A DNA stretch of 64,000 nucleotides from Fratercula arctica (Eukaryota > Chordata > Aves > Charadriiformes > Alcidae): positions 3,324,504 to 3,388,503 of the forward strand of contig CANTUZ010000001.1 of assembly GCA_947846985.1 (NCBI GenBank), written 5' to 3'. Below the pieces are notes generated by a model that was not told the origin of the DNA, made no database searches, and saw nothing but the letters and a program-made list of their open reading frames with translations. Position 1 is the first letter of the stretch; the number at the start of each line of letters is the position of its first letter. Both the position numbers and the translations under genes were made by a program. Shown piece by piece: positions 26,301-38,300 of this stretch.

Positions 26301-29300
26301 CATCAAATAATTTGTATGATTCAAAGGTATCCAAAGAGTATCTTTGCTGCATTTGGGTCATTCATTTCATTTCCATTACAGCAAAACCTTCTCTCCATTG
26401 AACCAAAGTGGCCCAAAGACGACTACATCCAACAAGAGTTAAAATGAAGACACCCCACAAAAGGGCAGGCGCATGCTCCTTGCAACTTGACTGTCTGAAT
26501 CTCCACCACAAAGTAACACAAAGATCAAAGAATTATGAGAACAATCTGAAGAAAGCCAAGCCAGCAGGTAGCAACTAATGAGTTAGCTTGAAACCCAGCC
26601 GTTGCAGCCACTTAACAAAAATGCCAGAAATTCTGCAAAATTCTGGAAATACACAATTATTTGGCTGTTGAAGGGTCTGCTGGCCACCTAGAGATGCTCA
26701 GACTGATGAAACGTGGAATTGGTTTGTCTCGGAAGGAATTGAACAGATCCTGGGAAGGATGTCTGTTGCCTGTGAAAGGGACAGCACTGTGCCCAGTGGA
26801 GGTTTGGGTATGATGACCTTAAATGACTAATATTAATGGGATGAAGAAATTCCTCTACAGAGACATGAGCAACACAGGCACACCTGGATTTTTAAAATGC
26901 AGTGGGAGAAAAATCCTAAAAATTCATCTTTGTAGTTTACAGGTCTTTTTTTAAGGCGGTCTAGGAGCACTGGTGCTAATTGGGTTAACGCTTGGCTACT
27001 TAGAGGAGCCTTACAGTAGAGTAACAACTCATCACATCAGCAGCGACTCCAAGAAATGACTTAGAGAGACTCAACGCAGTAAAAAGCAGCTGCTTGATCA
27101 TTGCAGTTCCTGCAGAGGTGAGATGTTTAGGGGATTTCAAAATCTCATGCCTGCTTGTATAACGCAAAAGGTGTCTGCAGCCTTGTCTTGGCCACCAGTA
27201 ATAGGCTTGGGCATCTGTAGACCATACCACATGTTAGAGGTGTCCTTTACCTGCATGCATGTGCTACCTCCCCAGTTATTTGCACCTTATGTTCCCCTCT
27301 TCCCCTTCCCTCTTTGGAGCTCAGAGTGCCATCAGCACCCGCTGCAGAAACCCTCACCTGTCCTGGGTCCCGTGTGACCCCACTTTCTCGTTCTTCATGC
27401 AGAAATCGGGCGAGCTCTGCAGGTAAATCAGCTCTGTCTCTTTAACTGGCCTGATATCAATATCCTTTGGCACGAGGTATTTGCGTGTGCCCATGGGCCG
27501 GTGAACGACCTTGGTGGCTGATAAATACTTGTTTTTGAGGTCCAATGCAATGTCTCGCAGCTCTTGAAGGCCTTTCCAACAGGTCTTGATAGAGCATGAC
27601 CCAGAAACTCCATGGCACTTACATTTCATTTCAAGAGAGGCTTTCAAGACCTGCAAAAAGGAATGCAGGAGTTAGGAAATGCCCTTCTCTTACCTCCAAA
27701 CATGCCACAAGCTTGCTAAAGAAGGCACTTTATTAGCAGGGACTGTTATGGAAAAGGAATGCTGCTCTGATTTCTGCACAGTCACTCTAGAGTAGCTACT
27801 GTGCAAAGGGAATGAGATCCCACGGCTCCTTGGTGATCACTATCAGCCCAGGACTACTTTCACCAAGGCGCCTTTGCAGCCAGCAGACAGAAGAGTATTT
27901 TGAATTTTGATCAGATATCTACACAGGGCTGCATTTTCACCCTCTAAATTCCTCAGGAGATGAAAACCAAAGCAATCCATAAATAGATAATTAACATCCA
28001 TTTCTGCCTCTGGCAGCTTTGGGCTTTGGGTAACAGAGATGTCAAGGCTCTGATGAATTCAGGGCACCCTTGCCCTGCCTTTCTGCTGGCCGTGGGGCCA
28101 AAAGAGCCTTTTACTTTGGTCCTGCGCTAGTCTCATTTTTGTGGGACATGGCAGGACGCTGCCAGGAAGGGACGAATGCACCAGCCATGGCAACACTATG
28201 TCCCAAATAAAAATTTGCCCATTGCAATTAAAACAAAACCTGAAGACATTACTAAAATAAAAAATAAAAAAACCCAAACAGATAGAGTGGTAATGGTAGA
28301 GAAAAACACCCAGGGGAGGCAAGTTTGGCATGGTTGTGCTCTGCAAAGGTGAGTTCAACCCATAGCTACACCGTAAGCTGCCAATGAGCCCTACACGCTC
28401 CAAGTTTTATCTGCTCCATCGCCCAGGCCCTGGAAGGACCAAGGTGCGTGGTAGGACCAGCCCAGGGAACAAAGGCAGACCCAGAAATGGGGTGCAGGGG
28501 TCAGCTTTACAGTGCCTCTCCCATTTCTCCAGCTGCATGGAGGGCTGGGATGGGGATTTGCACCTCGGTGCACTCCAAGCATTGCGCGTGGTAGGCATTA
28601 TCCCTCCACGAGATGCAAGCTGTTAAAAGCAGCTTCTGCCAGATATGGGAATAATCACTGACAAAGTGGTTTGAGAAGGAAAAATCAGCCCTGCTGGCTG
28701 CGGGGATGGCTGGGAGGCAACTGCTGCTGGCCGCGTCTGGCAGATGATAATCCTCCACGCTTACACAGCACTTCGCCTGCGCAACGCCCTTGGCAGAGCA
28801 CGATGGGACCCATCACCACCACACCTCCTGGGGTAAGCAAGCCATCCTTGGCTGTGGAAAGGGTGGCAATGAGACATCCCACCCACGGTTATACAGGGCT
28901 GATAATAGCCTTCAGGACCTCCTGGGTCCCGGCGTGAGTTATATAGCCACAGTCTTCAGCAGGCCAAAGGAGTTCAGAGCAATGTGGGAGAAACCTGCTC
29001 CTTTCGCTAGCTGATAGAGACACTGAACCTCGCAGAGCAACCGACCACTACAGATGATTGTACAATTACAATAACTCTCGTGGATTTGTTACCTGTCTCC
29101 CTACTTCACTGTTGTGCAGATGCATCAGTTTATTGGCTTGTGATCCTGATTTTTTCATCTTCATGGGAGCATCTGAAAATTTGGACCCCATGATAAGACC
29201 ATAGTTGAGGTTGTCTGCACATCCTCCCCATCGATACCCAGGTCCAGGTGTCTCACCTGGGATGGGACCACAGGAACAGCCAGGGAGGTCCCCGGTGGTG

Positions 29301-32300
29301 CAGGCTCTGGCAATGGTGTGGCTGATGGCAGCAGCAGAAAGGGCATACACAAATGCTGACTCCCTTGTGCCTGGAAGAGACAAGAACTCCAGCTCAGCCT
29401 CCTGAGACAGCTAAATGCTCCCCAAAAAGAGACCCACACAACCTGTACCCCACAGAACAGCAAACACACCAACTCATTGCAGCTGAGACCTCCCATGGCA
29501 TCACCAGCTTGGAATACATCTCCTAAGTGAGCTCTTCAACATAAGGCAACATCCCAGCAGGGTAAAGAGGCATATGGACTTATGCCACTTGTCCATTGTG
29601 GTGTGATCTGCTCTTGGAATATGTGAAGAAGCCATCCCATGTACTCTCCTGCCCCCTTTTGCCCCTATGCTGGATACTGCTTGCCAGCAGGTCATGGAAC
29701 TACCATGCATGGAGCTGAGGGAGGTGGTGGGAGGCCATAGAGGTGCAGCACAAATGTGCCAGGATGCTTTGACCCATATGAGAGCTGATTGTGCAACCTC
29801 AGGCATAGCGTGTGCTGCTTGACAAGTCTCCATGCCCTGAAGAACAGCTCCATGGCAGTGAGCAAGTGCACCATGACTCCTAATGAGATGAGCAGACCAG
29901 ATTGGTGGCATGCTTTGTGAGAGCTGTGGGAGGCCAGGCCTTGGACTCAAGAGCTCCTGGGCATGACTGGCACCATAATGAACATGGTCTCAGAGAACAG
30001 GACAACTAGGTTATGCAGTCCCTCCATGTTCCCCCTGGTAGCAAGCCCCAGCATGCATACAGACACGCTGGCTGACTCTACTCACTCATGTCCCCGGTTG
30101 AGCCAGCAGTGCTGTTTACCTCTCTCTAAGTCCAGCAGGTAGTTAGGAGCCAGCTCAATGGAAGAGCAGTTCCACCGCATGTCTGAGAAAGTTTTACGGC
30201 AGGTCTTTATCACTTCCCGTGCTGCCTGGATGATGGTCTGCATTAGCTCCAGGTTGCTGCGGCACAGCTGCACCTGGGAAACCACCAAGCCTTCGAGCTG
30301 CTTGCAGTGCTGGGTTTGATTCAGGGCCAAAGCCGAAGGAGTCTTGGACAGAGCTCTGAGGAGACAAGCACATGCAAAAAGGCATTAAAACCTGCAAAAA
30401 AGTTAATCTTCAGGTCAATATTAATTTCTCCACTACCTCCAGTTCAGTGAATGCTTTGGCCTCTGTTCATCCAACTAAATTTTAGCTACCTGTAAAAAAG
30501 CACTTAGTTAAAGCTGGTGAGAAAGATGGGCAACTTTTAAGAAGGTTTTATCTCATCTAAAGTAGGTGTTTAAGGCGGGTGGGAAGAAATACCCTCTGAA
30601 AGTGTACATTTCTCTCCATCATCTAGGGGAGCCTCCACAAAGCTCCTGGGGCATATGCCAAGTTGACTGACTGTGTAAATCCTTATGGGAAGATTTTTTT
30701 GCTGAAGAATGAAGAGGATGGACCTCCCAACACAGTAAAAAATGACCCATCAGGTCCACGATAACACAAAGCTGGGTCTTCCAAGACTGTGGTATTCAGA
30801 AAACAATAAAAAAAAAAAAAAAAAAGCGAAGTTGGTGTTATCAGTGTTTTGCATTCAGCATCTGTCTCACACACTCTCTAAGGATTACGCTAAATGTCAT
30901 GTAATTAATTATGGAAAAAATCCCCTGCAAAGCCTAGGGAAAAGCCACCAAGTGTGCAAAACAGATGCTTTTCCTTAGAATTAATGCCAAGGGTCTCCAC
31001 CAATTCCATCAGTGTTGCACATAGATAAGTCTGTTTCTCCAGTCTCCAAAAATGTAGTGCAGAAGCACAATGAGAATATGTGCAACGACAGTACTATCAT
31101 CAAAACTGAGAAGGCATCCATTAGCATCAGCACGTGCACTGCCATGTAAGAAACCAACAACGCCCCAAAGACCCCATTAGTTTTTTTACTGGGCAATTGC
31201 CAACATTTGCAGGTAAAAAAATCAAAAAGCAAATGGTGCCATGCATCATATGGGGCTGTGCTCTTCTTCCCCACGCACCCACAGCGATCAGCAGAAGCCT
31301 GATGTGTAACTCTCTTTGTATCTTTATGACCTGCTTAGGGTAGTCATAAATGTTATTCATTCCCATAAAACAACTTTCTAGCTGGCTGCATCAGTAACTG
31401 GCATCTGATCCTGGCAACACAACTGCCTTAACACATATTTCCTTCTCTCCTTGTTAAATGTGTTGCCTTTCAGTTTCATCCTAAGCCATCTTGGTTAGTT
31501 TGGCTTATTAGCAGACACATTTCTGGGTGCATTTCACTTTATTGCTGTAACATCCACATCCTTCAGAAGTTAAATGAGATGGAAACGGAGCTAAAATTGA
31601 GCCCTAACCAAGATCGGGGGTATTAGCTCTGATCTCTGGTTTTCAGGAAAACACATCTATGTTCCACCGGCTCCCTCAAGGTTGGCTTGAACCAGCTGCT
31701 GTGTATGTTGGAGCTCTCTCCGGGCTGCACATTACTGCTAACCCCAACCCCTCTTCCAGCAGGGAAAAGCTGCGATCCTTGCTAGGGCTGAGTAAGTCTG
31801 CACTGAAAAATTCCCAGGCGGCTGGAGTTTGGCATTTCTGGCACTAGATAATCAGTGGCAAACTTGGAAGGGAAACCACCACTCTGCTAGTTATGTAAAT
31901 ATATACATCATACATATATTTAAAGAGGTCCATTAAATATACAGCGAACAGAAGTTTTGGCCAGCAAATTTCAAGGGAAAGCAAAAAGTGGAGTATTTAA
32001 TTGTCAGAAATTCTGCCCTGTAGTTCATCTCGGTCCCTTGCACACTTGCTCATGCAACGCTCCCTGGCTTGAAAGGGGCACCTCCAGAATGGAACTCATC
32101 CTGCCTTGGACATGAACCAATGCTGGACCTGAGCTGGTGGAGACAAAACCTGTTGGTGATATTCTGGGTGCTCAGGTATGTCAGATATATCATGTCCTTG
32201 AAGGTATGAGTCTTTGGATAGTATGAATGTCACCTGACTGCCATGTCACCTGTAGGACTACCATGAGGTCCTACAGCGTGGACCTCGTGGTAGTCATTTA

Positions 32301-35300
32301 GGGTCCTTCTTCAGCCCATGGAAAGAAAAAGCCACGTCTAGGGAGTAATTAGCCTGGCATAATTTTGAGATCTACAGTAGGATAACATTATGCCCTAGAA
32401 GCACTCATTTTCTGCGCTGTCTATAGAGGCAACCCAGGCACCGAGCTCAGATGCAGACATCTGGACCGTATAAGCACAGAGCTGGGTGATATGTGTCCAA
32501 CCCCTAGCACTTGGCACCAGAAACCTGTGAAAACTTATCCCAGAAAGTCTATCAGCAACTCTCAGGAAGGGGCTGAAATGCAAATCAGGCAAAAGGCCAA
32601 AGCAGCTCATCACTAATAGAGTAAAGATGATAAATACTCCAGCACAGTATGTCCTAGCGGCAAAATAAGCAGGCAGGGTGAGGCAGACGAAATGAGAGAA
32701 CCTCACAGCCTGAGCTTCAGGAAAACGAGGAAGGCTTCAGGTCTCTGGGAGATGCTGTCTGATGGGGCACCAACTCAGTTTTCTAATCAGAGGTGCCAAG
32801 TGACACTTCAGAGGCCTTGGGGTGTTTCACCTGGACCTCTGGAAGGATGTATGTATCTCCTAGGTCCTGCACCACGTTTTCTAATCCTGTATAGAGGTCT
32901 TCAGCATCTTAAAAGGACCTGGAAGCCTACATTAAGGCATCTGCATCTCACCACTACAGACAAGTCAGGAACGGCAGAAATAACCACCTACAAGTTGGGA
33001 TGAGACCTGAATTCAGACCGAAACTCATCCCTGTTGTGAAAAAAGGGGATTTCATACAACAAGATCATGTTATTACAGATGGCCTGAAACGATTGCCATT
33101 AGAGAAGCAGATTTATAATGCATCAAGAAAGAAATTCTCTTCTTGGAAGAGGGAAAAATATCTGCCAGACTGTCAAGAGAGGAAGGACCGTGGCCCCATT
33201 GGGGAGAACTCAGTAAATGGCAGTAATGGCTGTTTCTCGTCGAATGAGCCGAGCTCCAGGGAGCCCGCCAAGAATAAAAATGCAAGACGCAGGAAGGTGT
33301 TTTCTGAACATCTCCCAGGCCTGAACTTCATGCCTTTGCTTGTGAGAACCTATAATTGGAAACATCTCCAAGCGTCAGGAGGAAAAAAGTAAAGGGTAAT
33401 GGAGATGGAAAAGAAAACTCACAGTTACTGGAGTTGCTTGCCGAGACCGAAAAGTGCATTTATAAATCACAGATCAGGCATGTGAGAGGCCTATTAGGTC
33501 ATCTAGTCCATGCCCTGACAGCTCAGGTTTGCTCAGTCCCTGTCCTGCATTCAGAAACGTCTTCTCCACCCCTTGTCGTGTTAAACCCTCCCCATGGAAC
33601 GGCACCAACCCTCCCTGCTCCCCAAATTCTGGCAGCACCAGGGAGGGATGCCCACCGCCTGCAAAGGACGTTGTCGGGGAACAAAGTCCATTCGTGGGGC
33701 AGTGGGAAGGAAATCACCTTTCCCCAGAAGAGTCCTGTCCCTGATGGGATTTGGTGATGGGTCTCTACCCCATCTCCACCCAGTGTCTGTTCACCACCAG
33801 CACTGGGAGGGAAACAGGAGCTAAAGGGGCACAGCCAGCCTGAATAAAGCAGCCCTCAAGGGTATAGTTAACAGAACAGCCTTTAGTCCTCAATCTGGGA
33901 AAAAATCCTGGATAAACGTCTTTCTTCTCACACCATTCATCTGAGAAGAAGCACATGGGATTTTACCTGCTGCCACCCTATAAATGCTGCTTTTCACTTT
34001 TTCCTCCTGCTAACGTCGTGATCTCCTCCCTTGCCTCTCCTGCCCCATCCTTCATTCTCCAGAAAGTTGAGGACAACTGAGGGGTGGTTGTTTGTTTTGT
34101 TTGCTTTTTTTTTTTTTTAAATATACGTATTCAACCCATCCCTTTAAATAAACAGGCCCCAAACTAAACATGTCCTGCTTTATATATAGCATAGCAGGGC
34201 TTTCAATTGAAGTTATGGATACTGACAGAAAACCATAAACATAATTACAGAGGAAATATGATGCATGGATGGATCATGACATTCGTTTACTCTTTTAATT
34301 ATCTCAGGCAGCTAATAAATTCATTTGAAAAAATGAATGCTCTACAGTTTTAGGTCCTTTGAGAGGTATGGGCCCATTCCTGCAGATCTGGGCTTCATGA
34401 GAAGACTATTCATAGGAGCAGCAGCTTGGGAGAAGTACCTTCAGATCTGAGTAGACGTCAGTGAAAGCCACAAGTTATTTGGTTTACAAGGACCACCACG
34501 AGTAGGACGCTGCTCCTCGTCAAGCCAAAGGGAGAAAAACTCCTTGAATTGAGCAGTGAAGCATTGGTGTCCTTTAAAATGCCCTTAAAGGGTAGAAGGA
34601 TCTCCTTCGTCTCTCTGGGGGGTATCTCCCCATCCTCCCTTGTGTGGTGTGACCCAAGAAGGTCTCACAAGAAGGACTGTTGGTGAAACCATTAACAACT
34701 TCTCCAAATGGTCCGCTTTGCTTTCTGCAAAGGCACTCTCTTTTTTATGCCTATTCTTAAACGCCTTAATCTTGCAGGGATTTGGCTGAAAGAAAAAGAT
34801 TTAGGCAAAATGACACTTCTCTGGAGAGTGAAGCGTGCCGTAAACTTTAATAAAGAGAGGCAGCAATTGGAGAGTTTTTGCATTCAATCTCATTAAAGGT
34901 CTTTAATCTGCAGGAGCCTCATTTTCTCAGGTTTTCAACTGGAAAAGGCTCACAGGACTGTTACAAGCGCCTCGTCTAAGCTCTTGGTAGAGGCAGCCCA
35001 TGCCCCTGCCCTGCATCAGTCCTGGTCTGGGGACCACAAGCACTAGGAAAGCCACCACGTCCCTTGGTAAATGCTTCCAGTGGTTCTGCAACGCCTTTTT
35101 AAACAGAGAAGTGGGATTTATATAGTAAAAAAAAAAAAAAAAAAAAAAGAAATAAAGAGGAGGAAGAGGGAGAGGAGTGGGGGGAAAAAACCCAACCCTG
35201 AAGTAAAAGCTTAAAATAAGAGCTGCTTTCAGATACGGTGCCAAATCCAGTGCTGGCAGTAGTGGGCACAAGGCCATTGACTTCCAGCCCAAGCTTGACT

Positions 35301-38300
35301 GAAGTCGATGCCAGCGGCGAGCTGGCTCACCGCGCGCCGAGGAAGGCCGTGGAGCTTTGTCAAGTTTTCCCGAGCTGCCTACAGAGCGAAGAGCAAACTT
35401 CAAAGCCGTTGTCCCCCCCTTTCCTCGCCCCCAGCCTGCTCCCCTCCTGCTGTCTCCGTCCTGCAGTCCTTTCACGGCAGCTCATCTAGCAGCCCCCTTG
35501 CCAGGCAGACGGTCTCCTCGCAGGCGCCCGTGCCCCAGTGTCCCAGCTCTCCCCCCTGGTTGAAGGAGAAAAGCAGGAGCTGCCGGGAAGCACAAAAATC
35601 TTTCCATTTTCTCCCCTGCTTTCTGCTGGCTGCTCAAGGTTGGTGAGCTGAGGTACATCCCGGGTTCACCAAAATGCACGGCTGAGCCACCTTTTGCTCC
35701 TGAAGGGCTGTGATTTAACCATGGGAATTGTGTGGCAAAGCTGATCTCGTAGATGTGGATGCTGGTCAACTAGGGATAGCTCCAGAGGGCATGGAACATG
35801 TCTGGGCCACCACAACAGGGACAGGCAGGGATTTCCCAAAGTGATCAAGTTTGACCTAAAAATTATGGGATTGCTAATGTCACCATTTGCTGTTATGGGC
35901 TGACCCTGCAAGCCACGCAAAAAACCCCACTTGCTGCATTCGGCCTCTTTGCCACTACTCTTGCGTTGAGGGTGACTCTCGACACAGAGGGACAGTCCAA
36001 CCTGTGTCTTGGTGCCTGGGCAGAGGAGATGCCAACCCCCAGGAAGGCAGAAGTGCCTCAAAAGCCACCCTGTGCCCGGACATCCCAACATCTGCAGACC
36101 TCTGCATCACGCACATCTGGCCACAGCTCCCTCTAGTGCTCATCTATTTTTCATCTCTATTCAAACAAGTTGCTTCAGCAACATGCTTGGCCAAACCCAA
36201 GCTCCCCCTAGAAAAGCTAAAGGGGGTGCAAAAGGACACGGGTAAAGTGATAGTCCTACATGAGTTGGCCTTGAGACATCTCCCTTTGAAACCGATGGCT
36301 GCCTCACCTCCTCAGCTGCTGTGATGCAACACAAGCACTGAGGACCACAAAGGGATGCAAAAAACCCCGACCCTGCTCTAAGGATGGGAAAGTGATTACA
36401 AAAAGCAGCGTGCAAAAATGAAACTCTGGAGATCGTATGCATTGAATGGAAAGGCTGCCTCTCCATGGCAGCCCTGATCCTGCAAAGATCTGCCCGTACC
36501 CTGACTTTACATACAAGTAACTCCCTGGAGGTTGGATAAAAAAGGCCAAAATAAGATGTTTCTCCATCAGCAAGAGCGGATTTATGAGATGCTGACCATC
36601 CATGAACCGCGCTGGGTGCTCGGTGGTGCTGCATGCCTCCACAGCAGGGAAGGGCACGATGCCGATTTACAACAGCTGGGGATCTGCACCGCAGAACTCG
36701 TAAAAATAAGCCAAATAAAATAAAACAAATAGCTTCTTTTTACCTTCTCCCTGCTTTTACTGATTTACAGGGCATATTCGTGTTACAGGGAAGTCCTAAA
36801 CAGCTCAAAAGTGTGTCTTTCTTCTCCCCCTCCCCTTGCAATTACATCACGCGCTGCATCAAAACTGAATTTCCTATCGCCCTTCGTATCAGTCGCTCCC
36901 TGTTCCTCCGCCTTGCAAACCCAGCCCGCCAGGCTGGCAAAACCCACCTCCTTATCTTCCTCCCCACCACCACCTCCCCTCCCAAATCCCCTTTGAAGCT
37001 TGGTCCTGGCACCATGCCTACAACAACGGCACAGCGAGCAGACCGCTGAGACAAGCCCGCAACTGAAAACATCTCGTAGCACTTTTCCTTCCTCTTCATC
37101 CCATTCTTTTTTTTCCCTCCCCCCCCATCTCCATCCACGAGCGTGAGGGGTTGGTTGTACAGCACCCGGGCGCATGAGTTTAGGGCTGGGATTGCGGCTC
37201 CGAGGAATTACTTGGTATTCAGCAGCATCGATCTCCCTTCGCCAAGAGTTTACACACACGATTTCCAGGGATGGTCCCCTAGTCCCAAGGACGGCAGCAT
37301 TGCTGCAGCAGGGAAAAGAGAGCAATGGGGAAGTGGGGAAATGGAAATTGGCCCGTGTTTCCGTGGAAAAACAAGGGTGGGGAAGGGAGGAAAAGCTGCA
37401 AATTAAAAAAAAAAAAAAAAGAAAAAAAAAGAAAAACCCAACCAAACAATTTTGTGAAATCCCAGCTGGCAGCATCCCAGTTGAGAAGCGCCCTGGGACA
37501 GGGAGGGCAGGTCTCCGCCAGGTTTTAAACAGGTGTGAGGGGAGCCCCGGCGGCGCATCTGGATGCAGCTCATGCTTCAAATGCCACTTTAATCCCAGCT
37601 TTCATCTTCCCCACTCGCTTTTCGATAGGGGGGGATGTGTCTGCTGGGAAGGGGAGGAGCGGCAACCACAGAGTCTTTCCTCCAACTGCCTCCCCTCCAT
37701 CCCAGCCCCAAAAGACACCTTTGCAGCTTAACCATTTACTGGCCAAAAGGCTGCTTTTGCCAGCAAAGTTACTAGGACCTCGCCCTGCCTGCTAGCCTTT
37801 TTTTCATGTCTGCGACTTATCAACATGCTATCAGATTCCCTATGAAGCTCATCTCGCCCCTGCCCTTTGGAAGAACCCAGGTCCTTCACTGGGGATTTAG
37901 CACCTTGCTTAAGCAGGACCCTAATGCCAAGCATATTAGCGAGCCCCTCCACCCAGTTAGGGGTCTGTACAGGAGTGCCCCGCTGAATCAGGGTGCCACA
38001 AACCAGCTTTATTTCTGTCCCATACAGAAATAAAAGTTGCAAGCGAGCCAAGCTCTGCCAGCCCATGAGCACGTTGCATCTCCTACTGCAGAGAGGAGGT
38101 GCCTGCTCTGTGCGAGGTGCTGGCTACAGGCAGAGCTGGGAGCCTAAATACTTGAGGAAGCTGGCAGAAAGGAACAGCCGGGCTATGTAATTTAGCTGTG
38201 GTGGCTGCTACAAGGTGTAAAGACAAGGTGGTGAAGAGCAAATCAGATCCTGACTCTCTACTTCCAAGGTGGTCCTCAAAGTATGGGGACAGCAAACGAA

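Larger units (their letters stand above)
17365..27357 (-). other. WNT11: WNT11 intron 4 (9993 bp)
   Basis: Donor GTGAGG at 27357, acceptor TTCTTCCAG ending at 17365. It contains a C-run (18058-18074), a candidate forkhead/TCF element (18900-19210), an old CR1 (21370-21885) and a younger CR1 (22410-22682). No exon-like sequence is recognised inside. Confidence 0.9.

Noticed and set aside
35271..35330. CATTGACTTCCAG...GACTGAAGTCGATG as another copy of the palindromic MITE-like repeat
   Set aside because: Only short scattered matches to the family centre, and neither terminal arm is present.
36783..37580. Minus-strand frame of 265 codons in the WNT11 intron
   Set aside because: Crosses poly(T) and other low-complexity DNA, lacks recognised domains, and lies inside an intron of the same strand. 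Probably chance.
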